Assembly (NCBI GenBank): GCA_015231605.1 | Contig: JADGBG010000012.1 | Coordinates: 1-46,165, forward strand | Length of the DNA: 46,165 bases | DNA from: Alphaproteobacteria bacterium | GTDB taxonomy: Bacteria > Pseudomonadota > Alphaproteobacteria > Rhodospirillales > Magnetovibrionaceae | Reading direction: 5' to 3' | In this document: positions 9,348 through 18,336 of the stretch, piece after piece | Position numbering within the stretch: the first letter of the stretch is position 1 | Layout of the letters: every line of letters starts with the position of its first letter | Program-made: the position numbers and the translations under genes | Notes under the pieces: model-generated | What the model was told of the DNA's origin: nothing | What the model saw: the letters and a program-made list of their open reading frames with translations, nothing else | The model's database searches: none

Positions 9348-9349
9348 GG

Positions 9350-10972
9350 CTATTTTTTTCCGGACTTCAGAAAGGGCAGCCGCCGTTTGAGCGCGTCGCC
9401 GATGCGGTGTTCGAATACGGTTTCCGCGATGTCGCCGCGTTTCCAGTTCCGAAATGTTCTGAGAATCCGTTTCGGATACAGGACGTAGCTCAAGAAATAG
9501 CAGCTGAGAATCAACAGCAACCGGTACACCGAAAGCTCGCGCGGCCCCATGTGTTCGTTGAAGGTCAGCGGGTTTAGGCTGAAATAATCGCTGTTGAGCG
9601 AAGTCAGCGCGAGGAAATACTTGTCGTTCACCTGCAACGCGCCGGACGCCTTCAGGGTCTGGAATATTTCGGAGCCGGGGTAGGGGGAAAAGATGTTGCT
9701 GGACACCTCGTCGACGCCCTTGGCCGCCATTTTCAGACCGAACCACGCCGTTTTCAACACGTCCAAGCGCGTTTCTCCCGGAAATCCGATGATCAGGTTG
9801 ATCCGCAGCACCAAACCCTGGCGGCGCGCCTCCATCACGGATTTCTCCAGATGCGGCAGCTTGACCTGTTTCTTGATGGCCTTCAACACGCGATCCGACC
9901 CGCTTTCCGGGGCGTAAACGAGATAATGACACCCCGTCTTTTTGATCAGCGACAGGGTTTCCTCATCCAGGATTTCGCTACGCGTGCCTTGCGGAACAGA
10001 CCATTTGAGATCGATCCCCTCTTCCAACAGACGCTGCCCGAATTCGAGGATCCATTTTTTCTTGGTGATGGCCGTCAAGTCGTACAACTGAACGCTGGTG
10101 ATGGCGTACTTGTCGACATACGCCTTGATTTCCCGGATCACGTCCTCGACACCGCGCAGCACGTAGCGGGTGGTCCACATGTTGGGCGAGGAGCAAAAGG
10201 CGCACTGGAACGGACACCCCCGGGAAATGGTCATCGGCATGTCGCGATCGGTCAGCACCCCCGCGGAACACCGGTCGGCCCAGAATTTTTCCAGATACCC
10301 TTCCGGCCAATGGGGCCAGGGCAGGGTGTCGGCGTCGCGCACCCGCGTCAGGGGCGAGGTTTGGCGAAACGCCCCCTCGTCGTCCAGGAACGCCACGCCG
10401 TCGACGGCTTCCAACGCGCTGCCAAGGCGCAGGGCCTCCAAGGTGTCGCACAGGATACGTTCGCCCTCGCCGCGCACGATCACGTCCAATCCCGGACAGT
10501 CGCGGAGCGAAAATTCCGTCAACGCGGTGACGTGCTCCCCACCCGCGATGACCAGGGCACCGGGAAAACGCGCACGCAACTTTGTGACCAGTTCGCGCGT
10601 GACGGGCCATTCTCCGGAAAACATGGCGTTGACGGCGATCACGCCGGTGTGCGTGGGAACGCGCGAAACGATTTCGTCCAACGTCAGTCCCTGGCACTGG
10701 TATCCGGGAAACGCGTCGAGGGGATGGAAACGGCCCAGGCCTTCGTATATGGCGTCCACCCAGGAAAAAGGATAGCCGGCTTGGTGGATCGCGGAGGACA
10801 GGTAAGCCAGGGAAATCGCCGGCACCGGCTCGTTGTTGACGGAGCCGAGGCTGGCGACGATCGGACCGCGAATGAACGTGACGTGGGGAAAAGCCCCCTG
10901 CCCTATCCATTCCACATGCAGCAACGATTTCAGTTTGCCCAAAACTCTGCCTCGACTATTGTCTGTGCTCAT
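9350..10972 (-). CDS. B12-binding-domain radical SAM protein 1
   Basis: The 540-residue protein has an N-terminal cobalamin-binding-type Rossmann domain (about 30-180, with AGGEHVT at 143-149 but no DxHxxG lower-ligand motif). A radical SAM domain follows with the cluster motif C253-x3-C257-x2-C260. The GGE-like APESGSDRVL and LIIGFPGET segments are typical of the BchE/P-methylase/MiaB-like superfamily. Such proteins perform methylations, ring closures or other radical reactions on unactivated carbon. Two further members lie at 14826 and 39023. The 3' end abuts the convergent methyltransferase. The reaction and substrate are unknown; a role in modifying the locus's glycan or lipid carrier is inferred from context only. 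Confidence 0.88.
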   Translation of the reverse strand: MSTDNSRGRVLGKLKSLLHVEWIGQGAFPHVTFIRGPIVASLGSVNNEPVPAISLAYLSSAIHQAGYPFSWVDAIYEGLGRFHPLDAFPGYQCQGLTLDEIVSRVPTHTGVIAVNAMFSGEWPVTRELVTKLRARFPGALVIAGGEHVTALTEFSLRDCPGLDVIVRGEGERILCDTLEALRLGSALEAVDGVAFLDDEGAFRQTSPLTRVRDADTLPWPHWPEGYLEKFWADRCSAGVLTDRDMPMTISRGCPFQCAFCSSPNMWTTRYVLRGVEDVIREIKAYVDKYAITSVQLYDLTAITKKKWILEFGQRLLEEGIDLKWSVPQGTRSEILDEETLSLIKKTGCHYLVYAPESGSDRVLKAIKKQVKLPHLEKSVMEARRQGLVLRINLIIGFPGETRLDVLKTAWFGLKMAAKGVDEVSSNIFSPYPGSEIFQTLKASGALQVNDKYFLALTSLNSDYFSLNPLTFNEHMGPRELSVYRLLLILSCYFLSYVLYPKRILRTFRNWKRGDIAETVFEHRIGDALKRRLPFLKSGKK

Positions 10973-11047
10973 GTCCGCGGCCCACGCAGGGGGCCGTCGG
11001 ACGGCACGGATTGTATAAAGCTTCCCGGGCGAAAACGATAGGGCACG

Positions 11048-12562
11048 ATGCGCATGCGGGACAATTTATCGCCGTATTCCCCACACCAAATCGCCCTGAG
11101 CATCGGCGTCTTGGTGGTGGTCGTCGTCAAAATCCTGTTGATCTGGCGCTACGCGCCGATGGCGATCGGGGACAACCAGGGCTACATCGATGCCGCCGCC
11201 GAGATTCTTTCGAGCAGCGCATGGCTGCATGACGCCGGGGTCGACGACAGCCCATATCCGCCCACGCTGTGGCGTCCTATCGGCTACTCCCTGATCGTCG
11301 CAGCCGCCAAGGCGGTGTTCGCCGATCATTGGTCGGTCGCGCTCGGCGTCCTGCAATCCACGCTCAGCCTGGTCACCGGGTTGTTTTTGTACCGGCTGTG
11401 TCTTCGGGCCAAACTGCACCCATACGCGGCGCTGGCCGTCTTCGTGCTGTATGAATGGTCCGCCCCCATGTCGACGGACGTTTTGATCATGGAGGACGCC
11501 CTCACCGGCGTCCTGGGCATGGCGGCCCTACTGGCGTTGCTGTTCCCCATCGTGGACAACCGAATTCCCGATGTTGGCCGGTTCGCCTTCGCCGGGTGCG
11601 TCACGGGCCTGGCCTTCTTCCTGCGCGATGTCTATCATTTCGTCATGCCCATTCTAGCGGTTCTGACCCTGATCGCGGTCGGCAGGGTCCGCGGGTGGAA
11701 AGCGGGCGCGTCGTCCGCCGCCGTTTTGATCGCACCCGTCCTGATCGCGTCGGCGTTGCTGCAGGGCTGGAATCTGCACCGCGCCGGCGCCCCCGTCACC
11801 GCGACCGCCGGGCAAAGCGCGTACCTGTTCGGAATGTTGCGCGCGGCGCGCTTTGACGACACCATCCTGTCCGGCGACGACGTCTTCCTGAAAACCGTTC
11901 GCCAGCACAACACGACGTATCAATATACGGACGTGGGCAAAATCACCATTGCCCTCTATGAAGAGCACGGCATGAATTCCATCGCGCAGTTGCGCGCCGC
12001 CAGCACGCTGTTTTGGCGCACCTTATTCACCAAACCGCTGCCCATGATCCGCGCCGCCCTGCACCGGGTGCGCCCGGTCCAGCAAGGCACGCTGTTTGCC
12101 GGACCCGTCACCCGCATCGATGATTTGGACTGGTGGGCCAACGCCGCCAACGCCGAAAAATTCTATAATCAGGGCTGGCGGGCCAAGGCCCAGAAGTTCC
12201 GCGAAACCCTCAATCCGGCGGACCTGACGCCGGAAGTCTTTTTGCATTTGTCCCTGCGCACGGTGCTGCGCGCCGTTGGCGTCGCCCTGTTGGCGGTCTT
12301 TTTGATCGGCGCGCCCTGGCTATGGCTGAAACGACGGGCCGAATTGGGCGGTCCGGCGCATTTCGTCATGACGACATGGGGGCTCTATGTCCTGTGGGTT
12401 TGCATGTACATCCCGGTCAGTTTCGAAGTGCGCTACCTTTCGCCGTTCGTCGGCCCCGTGCTGGTCGCGCTGGCCATCCTCGTACAGCATCGCGAGGCTT
12501 GGCTTCCGGCCCGTCTCAACGCGCTGTTCCATTTTCGCTTTCGTCGATCGTCGGCAGGCTGA
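11048..12562 (+). CDS. Polytopic membrane protein, GT-C glycosyltransferase-like
   Basis: The 504-residue protein has about 10 hydrophobic helices. After the first helix comes a loop with DNQGYIDAAAEIL and, later, YPPTLWRPIGYSL. This arrangement is reminiscent of GT39/ArnT-type GT-C transferases, in which acidic residues in the first periplasmic loop are catalytic. A second long periplasmic segment lies around residues 265-400. It would use a polyprenyl-phosphate sugar in the periplasm. It has only weak resemblance to the GT-C gene at 4615, so the two may add different residues. Its last 47 bases overlap the end of the convergent flippase-like gene. ATG 11054 is an equally possible start. Confidence 0.6.
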   Translation: MRMRDNLSPYSPHQIALSIGVLVVVVVKILLIWRYAPMAIGDNQGYIDAAAEILSSSAWLHDAGVDDSPYPPTLWRPIGYSLIVAAAKAVFADHWSVALGVLQSTLSLVTGLFLYRLCLRAKLHPYAALAVFVLYEWSAPMSTDVLIMEDALTGVLGMAALLALLFPIVDNRIPDVGRFAFAGCVTGLAFFLRDVYHFVMPILAVLTLIAVGRVRGWKAGASSAAVLIAPVLIASALLQGWNLHRAGAPVTATAGQSAYLFGMLRAARFDDTILSGDDVFLKTVRQHNTTYQYTDVGKITIALYEEHGMNSIAQLRAASTLFWRTLFTKPLPMIRAALHRVRPVQQGTLFAGPVTRIDDLDWWANAANAEKFYNQGWRAKAQKFRETLNPADLTPEVFLHLSLRTVLRAVGVALLAVFLIGAPWLWLKRRAELGGPAHFVMTTWGLYVLWVCMYIPVSFEVRYLSPFVGPVLVALAILVQHREAWLPARLNALFHFRFRRSSAG

Positions 12563-13529
12563 CGGCCTTGGGCCCCAGGTGCAGCATCACCTTGGACATC
12601 ACGCCGATGATCAGGATTGCCCCCAATTCCACCGCATGCATGGCCACGGCGGCGACGAGCGCTTCGTCCTCGCCCCGTCCGTGTTGCACCAGAAACAGCA
12701 CCACGGCGGCTTCGTAAAGTCCGAGGTTGCCGGGCGTCACCGGAAACAAACTGGCGAGGACGATCATCACCATCACCGTGGGGCCGGCCACCCATGTCAG
12801 TTCCGGAAAGAACGAGGCCAGAAACAGGGAGTATCCGCACGCCGCGGCACCCCAGATCAGTATGGTCAGAAGCGCCTGAACCAGGAATTCACGGCCCTCG
12901 CGGATCGCCGCCACGCCCCGCGACATCAATGCCAGCCGCGTCAGAAACCCGCTGTTGGCGCGCTCCGCCCACTGTTCAATCCAGCCATGCCAAGGCCTGA
13001 TGAACACCATCATGGCGCCATAGCCGACCATCCCCGCGAGCAACACCGCCGTGGCGGTGAACCGCATCCCCTGGGCCAACTGCGGTTGCGCCGCAACGAC
13101 CAGGGCCGCCGCCAACAACACCAAGGCAAGATCGTTGATCCGTTCCAGAACCTGAGCCCCCAGCGCCCCAAATCCCGGCCCGCCTTGGCGCTTGACCCAT
13201 ATCGGGCGGATGGATTCCCCCAACCGATACGGCAAAAACGCCGCCAAGAAAAACGACCAGCCGTAGACGCCCACCGCGACGGGCGTGGAAAGCGGAAAGA
13301 ACTGCGTCATCAGGCGGCGCCAACGCAAGCTTCGCAATATCGTGGCCATCACCATGCAAACGAAGAAAGCGAAAACCGCATCAAGGTGCTCGGGGTTGAA
13401 CGCCACCGCCCATTGATCCAGGCGCGGCCACTGATCCCACGCATACACGAATGCGGTCACCGTCAACGCCAGCAGAACGGCGGACAAGAACAAACCCAGG
13501 TGACGCCTGGAAGGTAATGAAGGCTTCAT
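12516..13529 (-). CDS. Flippase-like/LPG_synthase_TM (UPF0104) integral membrane protein
   Basis: The 337-residue protein has about eight hydrophobic helices and the family landmarks. These are RSLRWRRL near residue 67, FLPYRLGESIRPIWVKRQ near 95, LERINDLALVL near 127, and VTPGNLGLYEAAVVLFL near 270. The family includes the membrane half of lysyl-phosphatidylglycerol synthase and proteins tied to lipid-linked sugar transfer or flipping in archaea and bacteria. In a polysaccharide locus it may translocate lipid-linked intermediates or support a polyprenyl-phosphate glycosyltransferase. A related domain forms the N-terminal half of the protein at 19271-21466. The 3' end overlaps the convergent GT-C gene by 47 bases. 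Confidence 0.82.
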   Translation of the reverse strand: MKPSLPSRRHLGLFLSAVLLALTVTAFVYAWDQWPRLDQWAVAFNPEHLDAVFAFFVCMVMATILRSLRWRRLMTQFFPLSTPVAVGVYGWSFFLAAFLPYRLGESIRPIWVKRQGGPGFGALGAQVLERINDLALVLLAAALVVAAQPQLAQGMRFTATAVLLAGMVGYGAMMVFIRPWHGWIEQWAERANSGFLTRLALMSRGVAAIREGREFLVQALLTILIWGAAACGYSLFLASFFPELTWVAGPTVMVMIVLASLFPVTPGNLGLYEAAVVLFLVQHGRGEDEALVAAVAMHAVELGAILIIGVMSKVMLHLGPKAVSLPTIDESENGTAR

Positions 13530-13686
13530 TGCGCAACGCCATCCATGAAAGAGGCCGACAGTGACGGGAGAGGCGGTCCGCTCAACGTGTACGCCGCTTC
13601 AAACCGCAAAAAATACTGAGAGATCATGCCGAAAATGTTAAACCCTTTCCCTCGGACCGGACCCGGGACATGGCAGGATACGTTTT
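13530..13686. promoter_or_regulatory. Divergent intergenic region
   Basis: These 157 bases separate the flippase-like gene and the SGNH-like gene, which are divergently transcribed. It is the most likely place for the promoter of the plus-strand module that runs to 19261. I did not find convincing promoter boxes or a regulator-binding palindrome by eye. Confidence 0.35.
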
Positions 13687-14775
13687 ATGCACAATCGCCC
13701 CAATAAAAAGATCGTTTTCTGGTTCGTCCTGTCCCTGATCCCCGTGGTGTTCTGCCTGGCCGTGCTGGAAGGCTGGTACGCCTATGGCAAATGGACCTTC
13801 ACGTCCCACTTCTGCTCCCGGTTTTCTCAGCTCGACGATGAAATCGGCTGGACGCACAAACCCAACGTCAGCAGTTGCATGGGAACGCACGGAAAGTTCA
13901 TTCGCAGCCACGTATACCACGAAAGCCCCGTGTTTACCGACGTGAATGGGTTTCGAAGCGCCGAGCCCGGCGGAGAAAGCGCCAAAAACGCGGTGATGTT
14001 CATCGGCGATTCCCATACCTTCGGCTACATGGTGCCCTATGAGGATTCCTTCCCCGGCTGGTACGGCAGGCTGACCGGCCAACCGGTGGTCAATCTCGCC
14101 AGCCCAGCATACAGCAGCGCCCAAGCCATCCTCATGGCGCGGCGATGGGTCGATGAACTGGCGCCCAAGGCGCTGGTTTATTTCGACATGGGGTTTTGGG
14201 AACGCGGGGTCTGCACCGGTTCGGCGCGCCCCACGGCGATCCTGAAACCCTGTTATTGGGTGCGCCCCGGCCAGGAAACGGAACTGATCTTGCCGCCCGC
14301 CGGTCACGTCCGATCCATGGCGCGGTTCGGATTGCGTCCCGGCGGCATGGTGGGCGCCGGCGAGGACACCTGGTCCTATTTCCTGATCTCAAGACCGGTT
14401 TCCAAAATTCGCCAGATGTTCGTGCGTCTGGGTCTGGCGAGCGGCATGGGCAACGATTTCAGATCCACCGCGCAAGATTCCAAAGTCGTCCCCCACGCGG
14501 TGATGTTGGATTTGCTGACCATCGCCGCCCACCGCAAAATTCCCCTGGTATTCGTGGAGGCCCGTGAAAATTACACGGAAATCCTCAACCAAATCGATCC
14601 GCGTCTGCGCAAATGGCTCATCTTCATTGACTTCCCGACCTGGCAGGGCAAGATCGTGGAGGTGGCCGAACATCTTCCCGAGGGTCAATTCATCGTGCCG
14701 CATGACGGGCACTACGCCTCGGGGACCTACAAATTGCTCGCCGAATTGATCGCATCCAGACTGCCTCTCCAATAG
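13687..14775 (+). CDS. SGNH/GDSL-hydrolase-like protein with N-terminal membrane anchor
   Basis: The 362-residue protein has one N-terminal hydrophobic helix (about 9-28), so the main domain should face the periplasm. The SGNH block I is FIGDSHTFG, with the candidate nucleophile Ser109. The C-terminal block is HDGHYASGTYKLLAE, providing the Asp and His of a catalytic triad. Proteins of this type in exopolysaccharide loci act as O-acetyl transferases or esterases on the glycan. It heads a plus-strand run with a radical SAM protein, an AsnB and a GT2. The fold assignment is from motifs; whether it acetylates or deacetylates is not decided. Confidence 0.78.
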   Translation: MHNRPNKKIVFWFVLSLIPVVFCLAVLEGWYAYGKWTFTSHFCSRFSQLDDEIGWTHKPNVSSCMGTHGKFIRSHVYHESPVFTDVNGFRSAEPGGESAKNAVMFIGDSHTFGYMVPYEDSFPGWYGRLTGQPVVNLASPAYSSAQAILMARRWVDELAPKALVYFDMGFWERGVCTGSARPTAILKPCYWVRPGQETELILPPAGHVRSMARFGLRPGGMVGAGEDTWSYFLISRPVSKIRQMFVRLGLASGMGNDFRSTAQDSKVVPHAVMLDLLTIAAHRKIPLVFVEARENYTEILNQIDPRLRKWLIFIDFPTWQGKIVEVAEHLPEGQFIVPHDGHYASGTYKLLAELIASRLPLQ

Positions 14776-14825
14776 CCGGACCGAATACGTTTGGAACTTT
14801 GCAACGAAATTGCTATCTGGATCCC

Positions 14826-16367
14826 ATGCGCAAGAAACACGTCATCATGGTTTACCCGTATCAGGGTTTTTCCGGCACGTACGCCAAGCACATGCCGTTG
14901 AGCCTGTTGTACGCCTCCGCCGAACTGGTCAAGGCGGACTACGACGTGGTGATCCTGGACACCCGCGTCACGCCCGGCGACTGGCGCAAAAAGCTGACGG
15001 ACCTGATTGACGCAGACACGCTGTGCGTCGGCGTCAGCGCCATGTCCGGCGCGCCGATCGGTCATGCCCGGGAAATCGGGCGCATCGTCAAGGCGGCGAA
15101 TCCCGGCGTGGCGGTGGTGTGGGGCGGGCCGCACGCGACCTTTTATCCCGAATCCATTCTGCGCGACGAATGGAGCGCCGACTACGCCGTCAGCGGTTAT
15201 GCCTCGAAGATCTTCCTCGATTTGTGCGAGGCCCTGAGGGAAGGCCGCCGGCCCGTCGACATTCCCGGCATCACATGGCGCGACGGCGATCGCATTCACG
15301 TCAATGGCGGCAACGACAAATCGTTCGAATACATCGATTACCGCGACATCCCCTATCACCTGATCGAGGACTACAGCCCCTACGGCCAGCTTGACCAGGA
15401 CCGGCGGATCTTTTCCATGTACAGCGCCCTGGGCTGTCCCTACCAATGCACCTTCTGTTCGTCGCCCGCGCAGTACGCGACCATCGACGGCAAGAAATGG
15501 GTGGCGCTGAAAACGATTGAGGTCGTCGACCACATCGAGCACGTGGTGAAAACCTACGGCGCCAATTACATCTATTTCATCGACGACGACAGCTTCCCGA
15601 GCCTCAAGCACGTCGAGGACATCATCGACGCCATCCATGAACGCAAGCTGCCGGTCAAACTGGGTTTTCGCGGGGCGCGCATCAACGAAATCAAGAAAAT
15701 GTCGGACGCGTACCTTGCCAAGCTGGCCCGGGCGGGCACCGACATCATGCACATCGGCGCGGAATGCGGGTCGGACCGGCTGCTGCAACTGCTCAAGAAG
15801 AATTGCACCGTCGACGACATCGTCGAATGCAACCGCAAATTGGCCCGGCATCCGGAAATCACCGCCGCCTACAACTTCATCATGGGCCTGCCAACGGAAA
15901 CCCTGAACGAACTCAAGTCGACGCGGGATCTGATGCTGCGCCTGGTCGACGACCACCCCAACTGCCTGATTTTCCCGCCCAACAAGTTCCGTCCCTTGCC
16001 GGGAACTGAATTGTATGAAGTGGCGCAGAAGGAGTGGGGGTATTCCATGCCCAACACGCTGGACGCCTGGTCGGCAATCGAGGTCGAGGGGGAAATTTCC
16101 GACCAATGGTACGAAAAAGGCATGGCGGAATTCTGCAATCTGATGCTGATCAGTTCGTACTTCATCGACAACAAGGTCGAGAACCTCACCGAAGGCACGA
16201 CCCTGTTCTACAAGGTGCTGCGCCTGATCAACAAACTGTACCGCCCGATCGCGCGCTATCGTCTGCAAAACGGCTTGACCCAGGTGCTGGTCGAATACTG
16301 GGCCTATCGCGTGCTGACGGGCGTGCTGTCGAAACTTCAGGCCCGGTTCAACAGGATCAGCGCCTGA
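14826..16367 (+). CDS. B12-binding-domain radical SAM protein 2
   Basis: I chose ATG 14826 (MRKKHVIMVYPYQG, 513 residues); the frame also opens at TTG 14799. The N-terminal domain resembles B12-binding Rossmann folds, with the segment WGGPHATFYPE near residues 99-109. It is followed by C204-x3-C208-x2-C211 of the radical SAM cluster and by GAECGSDRLLQLL and FIMGLPTET. The family carries out difficult C-centred chemistry using S-adenosylmethionine and often cobalamin. It is the second gene of the SGNH-rSAM-AsnB-GT2 module; 67 bases separate it from asnB 2. It is only distantly similar to the copy at 9350, so recent duplication is unlikely. The substrate is unknown. Confidence 0.88.
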   Translation: MRKKHVIMVYPYQGFSGTYAKHMPLSLLYASAELVKADYDVVILDTRVTPGDWRKKLTDLIDADTLCVGVSAMSGAPIGHAREIGRIVKAANPGVAVVWGGPHATFYPESILRDEWSADYAVSGYASKIFLDLCEALREGRRPVDIPGITWRDGDRIHVNGGNDKSFEYIDYRDIPYHLIEDYSPYGQLDQDRRIFSMYSALGCPYQCTFCSSPAQYATIDGKKWVALKTIEVVDHIEHVVKTYGANYIYFIDDDSFPSLKHVEDIIDAIHERKLPVKLGFRGARINEIKKMSDAYLAKLARAGTDIMHIGAECGSDRLLQLLKKNCTVDDIVECNRKLARHPEITAAYNFIMGLPTETLNELKSTRDLMLRLVDDHPNCLIFPPNKFRPLPGTELYEVAQKEWGYSMPNTLDAWSAIEVEGEISDQWYEKGMAEFCNLMLISSYFIDNKVENLTEGTTLFYKVLRLINKLYRPIARYRLQNGLTQVLVEYWAYRVLTGVLSKLQARFNRISA

Positions 16368-16434
16368 ACTGGACACCTTGCGCTCCCTTTGCTAGGTTAG
16401 GCGTTCGTATCCCATTGATTTCAGGCGAATAATC

Positions 16435-18336
16435 ATGTGCGGCATCGCCGGCATCGTTTCTTTCAGACCCGGCGCGCCCACGGCGCCGTCCGACGCCATC
16501 GCGGTGATGACCGACATTCTGGCGCATCGCGGCCCGGATGACCGGGGCGTATGGTCGGGCGACGGCGCGCACCTCGGCCACCGCCGGCTGAGCATCATCG
16601 ACCGTGAACACGGACATCAGCCCATGCGCGGCGACGCGGGCCGCGTGATCGTGTTTAACGGGGAAATCTACAACTACCGGGAAATCCGCGAGACGTTGCA
16701 GGCCAAGGGACGCCGTTTTTCCACCGACACGGACACCGAAGTTCTGCTCCACGCTTTCGCCGAATGGGGGGAGGAGTGCGTCGAACGGTTCAACGGCATG
16801 TTTGCGTTCGCCATCTGGGACCAGGAGCGCAGAAAACTTTTCATCGCCCGCGACCGGCTCGGCAAAAAGCCCTTTTTCTATTATTGCGGCGCGGATTTCT
16901 TTGCCTTCTCCTCGGAGATGAAGGCACTGCTGACCATCCCCGAGGTCAAGGAGCGGGTGGAAATCGATCCCCGCGCGTTGAGCGACTACCTGTCGCTGGG
17001 CTACATCCTCAGTCCCAAAAGCATCTTCAGGCCCATTCTCAAGCTGCCCCCGGCAACCCTTGGCTGGGTCTGTCCCGAGAGCGCGCGGCTGACCACCCGG
17101 CGCTATTGGATGCTGGAGGATTTTTACCTCGCTCCCAAACATCCCGATAGCCCCGAGACCGAAGCGCGGTTCGCGGAGTTGTTCCACGACGCTGTGAAAA
17201 TCCGCATGCATGCCGACGTGCCGCTCGCGGGGTTTCTGAGCGGCGGCATCGATTCGGCCGCCGTGCTTTCGGCGATGATGAAGGAAAGTCCGGAGACGAC
17301 GCGGGGCATCTGCATGGGGTTCGCCGAGCGCAGTTTCGACGAAACCGCCCGCGCGCGCGTCACCGCCGGGCACCTCGGCGCGCCGCTGGACACGCTGGAC
17401 CACCGCCATACCAACAAGGAGGGCTTGGCGCACCTGATCTGGCACATCGACGAACCGTTCGCCGACACATCCATGCTGCCGACGTTTCAACTGTGTCAAA
17501 CGGCGAAGGAACGCATTACCGTGGCGCTGTCGGGGGACGGGGCCGACGAGATTCTGGCCGGATATTCGATCTACAAGGCGGATGCCCTTTATGACCGTTA
17601 CCGTCATTTGCCCATGGCGGTGCAGCGGATGCTCCTGGCCGGGGCCCGTAAATGGCTGCGCCCAAGCTATCGCAAGGTCAGTTTCGATTACAAGGCGCGC
17701 CAGTTTCTGGGTTCGGTCGGAATGTCCCGGCGCGAAGCGCATTATTGGTGGCGCAACATCTTCTCCGAAACGGAAAAGTGCCAGCTCCTGTCGCGGGAAC
17801 TGTTGGAGGAGATCGGGGACTACACCCCGTTCCAGGTTTTCGACCAATATCACGACCGCGTGGCGGAGGCGGGGTTCCTCGACCAATGTCTTTACGTCGA
17901 TGCGCAGACGTGGCTGGTCGACGACATCCTGGTCAAGACGGACCGCATGAGCATGGCCAATGGGCTGGAGGTCCGCTCGCCGTTCCTGGATTACCGTCTG
18001 GTGGAATTCGCCGCGCGTCTGCCGCTGCACCTGAAATTCGACGGAACGACGTCGAAGGTCTTGATGCGCCGCGCGTTCCGGGACGTTTTGCCGCGCAAGA
18101 CCATCACGGGACCCAAGCGTGGATTCAATGCGCCGGTGAAAAAATCGGCGCGCCTGAATCTCAAGGACCGCCACGACCGCGCCTTGTTCAACCCGGACTT
18201 CACCTTGCATCCGGACAAGGAGGACGTGACGTTCAAATCATTTGTGTTGAGTGGATTGGACGCCTGGATGAGAATGGAGCGCCATTACACCTTTTCGAGC
18301 AGTTGGACACATGACGTCAAAGACCATGCCGAGTAA
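16435..18336 (+). CDS. asnB: Asparagine synthase (glutamine-hydrolysing) type amidotransferase 2
   Basis: The 633-residue protein starts MCGIAG, so the Cys2 glutaminase nucleophile is exposed once Met1 is removed. HRGPDD is at 31-36, FNGEIYNY at 74-81 and the ATP PP-loop SGGIDS at 269-274. The synthetase half keeps ALSGDGADEILAGY and LVKTDRMSMANGLE. It should hydrolyse glutamine and transfer ammonia to an ATP-activated carboxylate. The next GT2 gene starts 26 bases inside this gene's 3' end, so the two are coupled. Its place in a glycan module argues for a sugar or lipid-linked acceptor, but no residue visible here proves that. Confidence 0.9.
   Translation: MCGIAGIVSFRPGAPTAPSDAIAVMTDILAHRGPDDRGVWSGDGAHLGHRRLSIIDREHGHQPMRGDAGRVIVFNGEIYNYREIRETLQAKGRRFSTDTDTEVLLHAFAEWGEECVERFNGMFAFAIWDQERRKLFIARDRLGKKPFFYYCGADFFAFSSEMKALLTIPEVKERVEIDPRALSDYLSLGYILSPKSIFRPILKLPPATLGWVCPESARLTTRRYWMLEDFYLAPKHPDSPETEARFAELFHDAVKIRMHADVPLAGFLSGGIDSAAVLSAMMKESPETTRGICMGFAERSFDETARARVTAGHLGAPLDTLDHRHTNKEGLAHLIWHIDEPFADTSMLPTFQLCQTAKERITVALSGDGADEILAGYSIYKADALYDRYRHLPMAVQRMLLAGARKWLRPSYRKVSFDYKARQFLGSVGMSRREAHYWWRNIFSETEKCQLLSRELLEEIGDYTPFQVFDQYHDRVAEAGFLDQCLYVDAQTWLVDDILVKTDRMSMANGLEVRSPFLDYRLVEFAARLPLHLKFDGTTSKVLMRRAFRDVLPRKTITGPKRGFNAPVKKSARLNLKDRHDRALFNPDFTLHPDKEDVTFKSFVLSGLDAWMRMERHYTFSSSWTHDVKDHAE

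Noticed and set aside
14727-18210. Open frames of 549 and 617 codons on the minus strand opposite the radical SAM and asnB genes
   Set aside because: They are shadows of well-supported plus-strand genes, with low-complexity translations and no ribosome binding site.
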